Shown here: piece by piece, positions 8,044 to 14,511 of the stretch | How positions within the stretch are numbered: position 1 is the first letter of the stretch | Layout of the letters: each line of letters starts with the position of its first letter | From: CAYVZU01 sp964455935 | GTDB taxonomy: Bacteria > Fibrobacterota > CAYVZU01 | Assembly: GCA_964455935.1 (NCBI GenBank) | Contig: CAYVZU010000079.1 | Location: 1-18,462, forward strand | DNA: 18,462 nucleotides | Direction of reading: 5' to 3' | Position numbers and translations under genes: made by a program | The notes under the pieces: generated by a model | Seen by the model: the letters and a program-made list of their open reading frames with translations, nothing else | What the model was told of the DNA's origin: nothing | The model's database searches: none

Positions 8044-8068
8044 ACCCGCGCAGGCCGGCTGTGCGGGT
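8044..8068. repeat. 25-nt near-perfect palindrome upstream of the sulfotransferase gene
   Basis: ACCCGC and GCGGGT form the arms, with a CAG/CTG inner step around CCGGC and one mismatch. It lies about 25 nt before the TTG start of the minus-strand operon, so it could form a hairpin in the leader RNA or be an operator. Function unknown. Confidence 0.4.
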
Positions 8069-8149
8069 TCACGACTCCGCAGAACAGAAACTAAATATTT
8101 GGTGGATCAAACAAAACGGAATTTCAATTTATGTTATTCAGCGCTTCCG

Positions 8150-8232
8150 CCACCCTCACCTTAATCCTCTCCCTTCGAAGGGAGAGGAAAAAAGCCCTCG
8201 CCCCTCCGAGGGAGAGGGTAGGGTGAGGGGGA
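8150..8232. repeat. Dispersed intergenic inverted repeat ('CACCCTCACC...GGGTGAGGG')
   Basis: The outer arms CACCCTCACC and GGGTGAGGGGG enclose a perfect 22-nt palindrome (8166-8187, CCTCTCCCTTC and its complement) and a second small hairpin (8194-8219). Repeats of this kind are widespread between genes in many bacteria. It sits in the 319-nt gap (8020-8338) between divergently transcribed genes, so it is not a terminator of either. The rest of that gap is AT-richer and probably holds the divergent promoters; I see no convincing -35/-10 pair. Confidence 0.7.
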
Positions 8233-8338
8233 ATTGAGCAGTTACTTTCATTTTTCCAGCAATAAGTTCGGGCCACTGGACACGAATTTGCATTTTCTGT
8301 ATTTTTGAAATGTAAGACACAAACATAGTGGGAAGAAG

Positions 8339-8767
8339 ATGAGAGCGATTACGATAAAATGCCCCAAATGCAAAGAAGTGAGCGATCTGTACCTGGGGTC
8401 TGAAGCCTTCATGATCATTCTAAACTGCCCCAGCTGCGGCGTCCCGTTGATTTATTATTATGGCCGAACAACCGAAATTACGGAAGAGGAGCTCGGCCGA
8501 ATTGAAAAGAGCGGAGTGTTGCGCAATGCCGGTTCACTGTTAAAAGAAATCAGCAAGTGCGGCATCAAGCTGCAGACTCCCCGGACCATTCGGCCGTATT
8601 CTTTCGAAGAGAAGCCGAAGCGCAAAGGCAAACGCATGCGGAATAAGACCGTACACCCAAAGGGTCAACCAGTGCGTGCTGAGTACTTTTCGAAAGACGA
8701 CCTGGTGAATTTGCGGATCGAGCTGGAAACCTGCGGCAGCGTGGAAGAGTTTCTCGCCAGAATATAA
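8339..8767 (+). CDS. Small zinc-ribbon hypothetical protein
   Basis: The protein has 142 aa and I do not recognise a named family. The N-terminus has a C8-x2-C11 and C30-x2-C33 pair (CPKC and CPSC), spaced as in a zinc ribbon, with a hydrophobic beta-rich segment between. A basic stretch follows (EKPKRKGKRMRNK, about 92-104), then an acidic C-terminus ending VEEFLARI. The ATG at 8339 is preceded by GGGAAGAAG, an acceptable ribosome-binding site. The Zn ribbon plus basic patch hints at nucleic-acid or ribosome contact, but this is inference. It is a single gene with repeats on both sides. Confidence 0.75.
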   Translation: MRAITIKCPKCKEVSDLYLGSEAFMIILNCPSCGVPLIYYYGRTTEITEEELGRIEKSGVLRNAGSLLKEISKCGIKLQTPRTIRPYSFEEKPKRKGKRMRNKTVHPKGQPVRAEYFSKDDLVNLRIELETCGSVEEFLARI

Positions 8768-8784
8768 ATAGAAGAAGAATCATA

Positions 8785-8820
8785 AGAGGCACAGAGGACA
8801 CAGAGGACACAGAGAAAGAA
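8785..8820. repeat. Short 'CACAGAGGA' tandem tract
   Basis: ACAGAGGAC-type 9-nt units are repeated about three times just after the zinc-ribbon gene. The same motif forms the arms of the repeats at 16729-16868 and 18255-18387, but here only one arm is recognisable, so it looks like a half copy. Confidence 0.6.
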
Positions 8821-8918
8821 GGCCAAGAACGCTCAAGCTTGGCGCAGGCAGTTCCCAATTCCCAACGCCTTCCCGCCCACGGTTTTGTTGACCCTCATTC
8901 CTGCATTTGTTTTCTTTT

Positions 8919-8961
8919 GGTTACCGCTCACGCTGAGCTTGTCGAAGCATGAGCCGTAACC
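8919..8961. repeat. REP-like palindrome with GAGCTTGTCGAAGC core
   Basis: The 16-nt arms (8919-8934 and 8946-8961) match at 14 positions around the core CTGAGCTTGTCGAAGC. This core resembles a palindromic repeat found scattered in many bacterial genomes. It lies 70 nt before the epimerase gene. The rest of 8821-9030 shows no gene. Confidence 0.6.
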
Positions 8962-9030
8962 GACTGTCAATTGGTGCCATATGGAAATCTGTGTAGCCAA
9001 TTCCGCAACACCCCACTAGCAGGAGACCTC

Positions 9031-10062
9031 ATGTCGGACTATCTGGTCACCGGCGGCGCCGGATTCGTTGGAAGCCATCTTGTCGAAAAACTGGCGCACT
9101 TGGGCCACCGCGTGGCCGTGCTCGACGACCTCCGATCGGGATACTTACGGAATCTGCGCTGGTGTATGGACGAAAAGACCTGGACCGGTATTTCGCGGCT
9201 GGGCAACCACAGTGCCCCGTGCCGGCGCGACCTGGGTCCGCAGGTCACATTTTTCAAGGGGTCGGTCACGGAGAGCAAAGATCTGGAATCGGTCTTCCGG
9301 GAATTCTCGATTCAGGCCGTCTTTCACCTTGCGGCGATTGTCAGCGTTCCCTATTCCGTTTCCCACGAACAGGAAACCTGCGAGGTGAATTTGCAGGGAA
9401 CCCAAAACGTGATTGCGGCAGCTTCCGCCGCGGGCTGTCCTGCCCTGGTGCATGCGGGTTCCGCCGCGGAATACGGCGACGCGGCGCCTGTGCCGGTCCC
9501 GGAAACCTATTTACGCGGCGCCATCGAACAGCGAAGCCCTTACGGAAGAACGAAATTCCTGGCTGGCCGCGCCGTCAGCGATGCGCCGGGAATCCGTGGA
9601 GTCAGCCTTCGATTTTTCAATATCTACGGCCCTCGGCAGGACCCCACAAGCCAATACAGTGGAGTCATTTCAAAGTTCATGTCGTGTGCGTCCAAAGGCG
9701 AGGACCTTCCGGTATGCGGCGATGGTCTTCAGACGCGCGATTTTGTCTTTGTGGGCGATGTGGTGCGGGCCTATCTGCACGCGGCCGGGATTGAAGAACA
9801 GGACCGGATTGGTAGCTACAGCGGAGAGCGAATCTTTAATGTGGGCGGTGGGAGTCGAGTCACGGTCAACGAGCTTGCGGCCGCGGTGATCAAGGCGTCC
9901 GGGGCGGCTTCAAAAATTCTGCACGTCGCCGAGCGGCCTGGCGATATCCGCCATTCCTGCGCCGACATCGCCCGGATCCGGCAGGGATTGAACTGGAGCC
10001 CGGAAGTGGGACTGGAACACGGGCTGGGGATTACATTCGCCTGGTATAAAATGGGCGTGTAG
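9031..10062 (+). CDS. NAD-dependent NDP-sugar epimerase/dehydratase (extended SDR)
   Basis: The protein has 343 aa and is a cytosolic nucleotide-sugar enzyme, most like UDP-glucose/UDP-GlcNAc 4-epimerases. The NAD loop TGGAGFVG is at 7-14, LDDLRSG at 31-37, HLAA near 108, and the catalytic pair Y171-x3-K175 lies in SPYGRTK. RFFNIYGPRQDP and GDGLQTRDFVFVGDVV are the usual substrate-domain motifs. The usual GD-I/L-RD segment reads KGSVTES, after an insertion of about 25 residues (WCMDEKTWTGISRLG...) following the second strand. The ATG at 9031 has AGGAG 5 nt upstream; the open frame extends 20 codons further but without a ribosome-binding site. It could supply an epimerised sugar for the glycan locus to its left, although it is on the other strand. 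The exact substrate is unknown. Confidence 0.9.
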   Translation: MSDYLVTGGAGFVGSHLVEKLAHLGHRVAVLDDLRSGYLRNLRWCMDEKTWTGISRLGNHSAPCRRDLGPQVTFFKGSVTESKDLESVFREFSIQAVFHLAAIVSVPYSVSHEQETCEVNLQGTQNVIAAASAAGCPALVHAGSAAEYGDAAPVPVPETYLRGAIEQRSPYGRTKFLAGRAVSDAPGIRGVSLRFFNIYGPRQDPTSQYSGVISKFMSCASKGEDLPVCGDGLQTRDFVFVGDVVRAYLHAAGIEEQDRIGSYSGERIFNVGGGSRVTVNELAAAVIKASGAASKILHVAERPGDIRHSCADIARIRQGLNWSPEVGLEHGLGITFAWYKMGV

Positions 10063-10071
10063 GGCTGAAAG

Positions 10072-10109
10072 ATCAATTATAAATTGAAAATTGGAAATTA
10101 GGAATTCCG
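10072..10109. repeat. AT-rich 'AATTGAAAATTGGAAATT' tract
   Basis: This short tract of repeated AAATTGAAAATTGGAAATTA type follows the epimerase stop. Similar sequence bounds the element at 16888-17094, so it looks like one arm of the same dispersed family. Confidence 0.45.
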
Positions 10110-10178
10110 GAAATCGCCAAAGGCCAAAAGACCCGAACGAACCGGGGTAAAACAGCTTCGCTTGCGGTGGATGAATAA

Positions 10179-10208
10179 AAAGAGGGCGTGCTCTTGCACG
10201 CCCTCTTT
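10179..10208. terminator. Bidirectional intrinsic terminator
   Basis: A perfect 13-bp stem AAAGAGGGCGTGC has a 4-nt loop (TCTT). T-rich sequence follows on the plus strand and five T on the minus strand. It lies between the convergent epimerase gene and the 70-aa minus-strand gene and would stop both. Confidence 0.9.
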
Positions 10209-10228
10209 GTTTCTAATACTGAAGAGTC

Positions 10229-10441
10229 TTATTCGCCTTTGGCGGCCTTGCTTTTCTTCCAGGCACCGCTACCCACTTTGGCCGCGGCTTTGCGCTCGGG
10301 CGAGGGGCAGAAGAAAACTTTATTGTTAAGGCTGCGGCCTGCGCTCACCACGATCTGGTCGGTGTGCACATCACATTTGTCGCATGTCGCGTTTTTAATG
10401 CATGCGTAGGAACCCTTCATGAATTCGAAGTCGATCTGCAT
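10229..10441 (-). CDS. Small Cys-containing hypothetical protein (70 aa)
   Basis: I do not recognise the family. The protein has four Cys (C14, C20, C23 and C45) with a CDKC pair, so a small metal site is possible. The C-terminus is lysine-rich and probably disordered. The gene is well supported: GGAGG lies 6 nt before the ATG at 10441, and the strong terminator at 10179-10208 follows the stop. Both sides are convergent or divergent to neighbours, so it is a monocistronic unit. A role in nucleic-acid binding or stress is only a guess. Confidence 0.75.
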   Translation of the reverse strand: MQIDFEFMKGSYACIKNATCDKCDVHTDQIVVSAGRSLNNKVFFCPSPERKAAAKVGSGAWKKSKAAKGE

Positions 10442-10631
10442 GATAACCTCCGTTGAAGCTACTGAAAATTAATCCATTGAAACCCTGGAGTGCAAGAAGC
10501 ATGAAGAACGCGGGCGTGAATCGCAACTGCCCAATAACGTCTCAATTGTCCTCCGCTTGCGCGCTTCTGCGTTCGAACTTGAAATTGGCCATTGAATTAA
10601 TGATTTCTAAGGTGATGGGAGACCTACGCTT

Positions 10632-11327
10632 GTGATTCCTTTGCGCGACAATATTCGTTCCAGCAGCTTTCCCATTTTCACTGTGGTGATCATCGCTCTC
10701 AACCTGCTTGTTTTTCTCTTCGAAATCTCAAGGGGCGATGAATTGCCGGGCTTTGTGGGACAATACGGCTTTGTTCCCGCGCGTTTCTTTGAGCAGCTCT
10801 TCACGCTATCCAGCACCCCATTGGGGATGATCACACCTGTATTTGCCTCCATGTTCCTGCACGGCGGTTGGCTGCACGTGATCGGCAATTGTCTTTATCT
10901 CTGGATCTTCGGCGATAACGTTGAAGACCGTCTTGGACATTTTCGTTTTCTGCTGTTTTACTTGAGCTGCGGTGTTGCGGCCCTGGCTGCGCAAACCGCC
11001 GCGGCGCCCTTTTCGGTGGTCCCCAATATTGGGGCCAGCGGGGCTATCGCCGGTGTAATGGGCGCCTACACCTTCCTTTATCCGCGCGCGCGGGTGGTAG
11101 TCCTGGTCCCGATCCTTTTTTTCTTCCGGCTTTTTGAAATCCCCGCTTTCTTCTTTCTGGGTTTCTGGGTTGTGGCGCAATACATTAACAGTCTCTCGGT
11201 TCCAGCCGCCGTCGGGGCCCTGCAGGGCGGGGTTGCCTGGTGGGCGCATCTTGGCGTCTTTGCGGCAGGTGCTCTTTTAATCTGGCGATTCCGCAAGCCG
11301 CGTAATTCCAGGCAATGGTGGGTGTGA
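10632..11327 (+). CDS. Rhomboid family intramembrane serine protease
   Basis: The protein has 231 aa, mostly membrane-embedded, with about six hydrophobic segments. HGGWLHVIGN (77-86) is the conserved His/Asn segment, GASGAIAG (134-141) holds the catalytic Ser136, and AHLGVFAAG (205-213) the catalytic His206, so the Ser-His dyad is intact. The family cleaves substrate transmembrane helices within the membrane. The start is GTG at 10632 with GGGAG about 10 nt upstream. The gene lies 61 nt before thiL on the same strand; whether the two share a transcript is unclear. The 190-nt gap to its left shows no clear promoter. Substrate unknown. Confidence 0.93.
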   Translation: MIPLRDNIRSSSFPIFTVVIIALNLLVFLFEISRGDELPGFVGQYGFVPARFFEQLFTLSSTPLGMITPVFASMFLHGGWLHVIGNCLYLWIFGDNVEDRLGHFRFLLFYLSCGVAALAAQTAAAPFSVVPNIGASGAIAGVMGAYTFLYPRARVVVLVPILFFFRLFEIPAFFFLGFWVVAQYINSLSVPAAVGALQGGVAWWAHLGVFAAGALLIWRFRKPRNSRQWWV

Positions 11328-11388
11328 TTTCCCAAAGCATGCCTGTGGGGCTTGGGACCAAAGCAATGCTGAGGTACGCAAGAGAAGT

Positions 11389-12408
11389 ATGCAAAACGAA
11401 AACGAGATCGTAAGCCTGATTCAACGCATTCTGGGACGCAAAGGCCAAGGCATTGGCGATGACTGCGCTATCATTGCCGTTCGAGGCGGAAACGGCCTGT
11501 TGGCGACCACGGACATGCTCGTGGAGGGAGTTGATTTCGACTTTCGGTATTCGTCGTTAAGCGACGTGGGGCACAAAGCCGTCATGGTCAACCTAAGCGA
11601 CATTGCCGCAATGGGCGGAACACCGATGGACCTGCTTGTAACGTTGGGAATCCCGCACGCTCCAAGGCAAAGCGAAATTCGAGCGATCTACAAGGGGATT
11701 TTGGGGGCCCTGGCCAATACCCGGTGCGAGGTCGTTGGCGGAGACCTTTCGGCCGCCCCGGTGTGGACGATCTCAATCACCGCGCTGGGCAAAGCGCCGA
11801 AAACCCCAAAGAAGCGAGCCGGCGCCGGAGTTGGACATGTTATTGGTTTGTGCGGCGTTCTGGGCTGGAGCGCCCTTGGACTGCGGGTCTTGCGGACACG
11901 ATCCGGCCAAAGACACCGCGGAAGTCCGCGTACCTGGGATCGGTTCACCTCTCACCATCTTCGCCCCAATGCGCAGATCAGAGCGGGGGAGGTTTTGGGT
12001 GGAATGGCCGCCATCGGCGCCATGATTGATGTAAGCGACGGCCTCTCGACCGACCTTAGCCGGATCTGCCGCGCCTCTCGCTGCGGAGCGATTGTGAACG
12101 AGTCTTGTCTGGACCTTGAGGATCTCTTTGTCGGTGTTTGCAAAGCGCAAAAAGCGAATCCGCTGGAACTGGCTCTTCACGGCGGGGAAGATTACGGCCT
12201 GCTTTTCACCTGCCCCGAAAGCGCGATTTCCCATATTGCGGCCAATCTTGCGAGAACCGGTTCTTCGATTCGCACCATCGGCCGGATCACGAAACCATCG
12301 GAGGGATTGCGCCTGAAGACGATTGGGGGCGCGGTGCAACCGCTGGCTCCTGGAGGATTCGATCACTTTTCGGTAAAGCGGTTGGAACAATCAGGAGACA
12401 GCCTCTAA
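11389..12408 (+). CDS. thiL: Thiamine-monophosphate kinase
   Basis: The protein has 339 aa and phosphorylates thiamine monophosphate to thiamine diphosphate with ATP in the cytosol. GIGDDCAII (21-29), TTDMLVEGVDF (40-50), GHKAVMVNLSDIAAMGG (61-77), GGDLS (117-121), DVSDGLSTDLSRI (214-226) and ALHGGEDYGLLFT (262-274) follow the ThiL (PurM/AIRS-fold) pattern with its metal-binding Asp residues. The usual GD-x-IYVTG-LG-S/A stretch is altered (GVGHVIGLCGVLGWSA), a mild divergence. The ATG at 11389 has an AAGAGAAG ribosome-binding stretch. It lies 46 nt upstream of the GspE/PilB-like gene. Confidence 0.94.
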   Translation: MQNENEIVSLIQRILGRKGQGIGDDCAIIAVRGGNGLLATTDMLVEGVDFDFRYSSLSDVGHKAVMVNLSDIAAMGGTPMDLLVTLGIPHAPRQSEIRAIYKGILGALANTRCEVVGGDLSAAPVWTISITALGKAPKTPKKRAGAGVGHVIGLCGVLGWSALGLRVLRTRSGQRHRGSPRTWDRFTSHHLRPNAQIRAGEVLGGMAAIGAMIDVSDGLSTDLSRICRASRCGAIVNESCLDLEDLFVGVCKAQKANPLELALHGGEDYGLLFTCPESAISHIAANLARTGSSIRTIGRITKPSEGLRLKTIGGAVQPLAPGGFDHFSVKRLEQSGDSL

Positions 12409-12454
12409 CGCAAAGCTCTTGCGTATCAATTGGAATCTATCTAATTTTTAGCCT

Positions 12455-14353
12455 ATGCCTGATGTCAAACGGAAGAAATTGGGAGAATTGCTTGTCTCCC
12501 AGGGTCTCATAACCTTCGAGCAACTCACACGCGGCCTCGAACGCCACCATGAAAGCGGCGAGGGATTGGGCGCGGTTCTGGTACAGCTTGGCTATATCTC
12601 CGCCGAGACTCTCTTCGATGTACTGACCCGGCAGGTCGAATCGGACCAGTCTAGGAAAGTCGGCGAAATTCTTCTGGACTTCGGCTATATCAAACCCGAA
12701 CAACTGCAAGCGGCATTGGACGAACAGCGCAAAAGCAACCAGCCGCTGGGAAAAATACTGGAAAAACTGGGTTTCATCGATGAGCAGAAGGTGATCGATG
12801 TGCTCAGCGTCCAGTTGGACGTGCCCAGTGTCGTGCTGGAAGGCTATGGCTTTCAGCCGGAGGTAATGTCGCTTTTGCCCGAGGATCTGGCGCGCCGCTA
12901 TAAAATGATACCCCTGTATCGTCAGGGAAATTTTCTTACGGTTGCCATGGCCGATCCCACCAACAGCCGCAATATCGATCACGTGAAGTTCAAGCTGGGC
13001 CTGGAGATCGATTCCGTGGTGGCCACGGAAAAAAGCATTATAGATGCCATTGACAAGAACTACTGCAACTCGGTCATGCAAGACGAGGCCAAGCCGGAAC
13101 CCAAGCCTGCCCTGAAGAAGACGCCTGAGCCGCCGCCGCCCGATATTTCCGAGAACCGTGAAGGGCACCAGGTGCGGTCAGCCGTCAATTTTCTTATCAA
13201 TGACGCGGTGAAGGAGGGGGCCAGCGACATCCATTTGGAGCCGGGCGAAAACGGGCTGCGAATCCGCTTCCGCTCTCGGGGAGAGTTGACCGACCGCAAT
13301 CCCATCGCTTCGGGCTTGGTTCCGGCGATTACCGGGTTCCTGCATGCGATGGCGGGGCTGGCCGAGACCCAGGCCATGCGGCCGCGCACAGGCCGGTTTC
13401 GGATCCGCGTTGAGGGACGGGAAGTCGATCTGCGCATCTCGTTTTTTCCATGCCTGAACAAACATCAGCAGCGCGTCGAGAACATTGTCGTTCATATCAA
13501 GGACCAGAGTTCGGTATCGCTGGAGTTGGAGCGCATCGGGCTGTCGTCCGAATCGCTGAGTGCCCTGAAGTCCATGCTTTCACGCCGGGAAGGATTGGTT
13601 TTGGTCGGCGGAGCCGAGAACTCGGGCATCACCACAACACTATACTCGATGATGCGTTTTTTCAACCGTCCCGAGTTGAGCGTCTTTTCAATCGAAGATC
13701 CTATCGAGGCAAGCATTGAGGGTGTGAACCAAAGCCAGATCAACACCGCTCTGGGCTATGGGTTTTCCGAAGCGGTGAGCTCGATTCTTTCGCAGGACCC
13801 AGACGTGATCCTGATCAGTGAGATCCGGGATGCCGAGACATTTCAGGCGGTGGCGCGGGCCGTGCGCGACGGGCGCCTTGTAATATCCTCTGTTCGCGCT
13901 TACGATTGCTCCGACGTGCTTGCACGGCTGACTGCTCTAAAAGTCGATCCGGGATTGATTTCGACAACGGTATCGGCTGTTTTGTGCCAGAAGCTGCTGC
14001 GCCGTATCTGCCAGAAGTGCAAGGGGCCGCATACACCGCCGGCGGAGTTTCTGAAGTACCTGGGCGTTCCCGAAGGGATGCCCCTATATAAGGGAAAAGG
14101 ATGCGCCGAATGCGGAGGCACCGGATACAACGGTCGAACCGGGCTTTTCGAGTTGCTCGTTGTCAACGATGCCATGCGTTCGGTTCTCCTTCAAAAGCCT
14201 TCGAGCGAGCGGCTGCGCCAGATTTATCGCAAGGGCGAGGCCGGAACGTATCTTCATGATGAATTGGCCAAGATTCGCGATGGTTCCACCACTGTGGACC
14301 AGGTGCTTGCTTCGGCCCAGGGGACGAGTCCGGGCGAATCCGCTTCGAATTAG
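12455..14353 (+). CDS. GspE/PilB-family protein with degenerate ATPase site (probable pseudo-ATPase)
   Basis: The protein has 632 aa. The N-terminus (about 8-125) has four MshEN-type repeats in two pairs: KLGELLVSQGLIT, GLGAVLVQLGYIS, KVGEILLDFGYIK and PLGKILEKLGFID. A Pro/Lys/Glu linker (about 208-235) leads to the ATPase module beginning near SAVNFLINDAVKEGASDIHLEP (242-263). Signature positions are largely altered. The Walker A is GAENSGITTTLY (386-397) instead of GPTGSGKTTTLY, with Ile392 for the lysine. Both His-box His are Arg (R474 in GRLVISS, R481 in SVRAYD), and the R-x-DG segment after SDIHLEP reads RSRGEL. Kept are Asp-box E414-D415, Walker B D450 and E456, and the tetracysteine zinc site (C519, C522, C550, C553). 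The frame is intact. No secretion or pilus genes are adjacent. MshEN repeats can bind c-di-GMP, so a regulatory or scaffold role is plausible inference. Confidence 0.92.
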   Translation: MPDVKRKKLGELLVSQGLITFEQLTRGLERHHESGEGLGAVLVQLGYISAETLFDVLTRQVESDQSRKVGEILLDFGYIKPEQLQAALDEQRKSNQPLGKILEKLGFIDEQKVIDVLSVQLDVPSVVLEGYGFQPEVMSLLPEDLARRYKMIPLYRQGNFLTVAMADPTNSRNIDHVKFKLGLEIDSVVATEKSIIDAIDKNYCNSVMQDEAKPEPKPALKKTPEPPPPDISENREGHQVRSAVNFLINDAVKEGASDIHLEPGENGLRIRFRSRGELTDRNPIASGLVPAITGFLHAMAGLAETQAMRPRTGRFRIRVEGREVDLRISFFPCLNKHQQRVENIVVHIKDQSSVSLELERIGLSSESLSALKSMLSRREGLVLVGGAENSGITTTLYSMMRFFNRPELSVFSIEDPIEASIEGVNQSQINTALGYGFSEAVSSILSQDPDVILISEIRDAETFQAVARAVRDGRLVISSVRAYDCSDVLARLTALKVDPGLISTTVSAVLCQKLLRRICQKCKGPHTPPAEFLKYLGVPEGMPLYKGKGCAECGGTGYNGRTGLFELLVVNDAMRSVLLQKPSSERLRQIYRKGEAGTYLHDELAKIRDGSTTVDQVLASAQGTSPGESASN

Positions 14354-14511
14354 CCCGTCCTGCCGCAGGTTTGCTCACCGCAAGTCATGTCCCGTGAAAC
14401 ATCAGGATGCGATCCCGCCCGTGAGTGTACCGCTATCTTATTTTAACATGCGCCCGGCCTTCTCAAAGCGGGCACAACCGGGCCTTGAACGGCGTTGAGG
14501 TGAAATTCTCT

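Noticed and set aside
8166..8187. Perfect 22-nt palindrome as an intrinsic terminator
   Set aside because: It lies between divergent genes, so neither neighbour reads into it from its 3' end. It is better explained as the core of a dispersed repeat.
8785..8820. Tandem ACAGAGGAC units as a CRISPR array
   Set aside because: The units are 9 nt, adjacent and without spacers; no cas genes are present.
13600..13660. Frameshift or assembly error creating the odd Walker A of the GspE/PilB-like gene
   Set aside because: The frame before and after the motif keeps family similarity (LVLVGG... TTTLYSMMRF), and independent changes occur at the His box about 90 codons away, so a local read error is not a good explanation.
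12455..14353. Functional type II secretion or type IV pilus motor
   Set aside because: The Walker A lysine and both His-box residues are replaced, and no gsp/pil genes are next to it.
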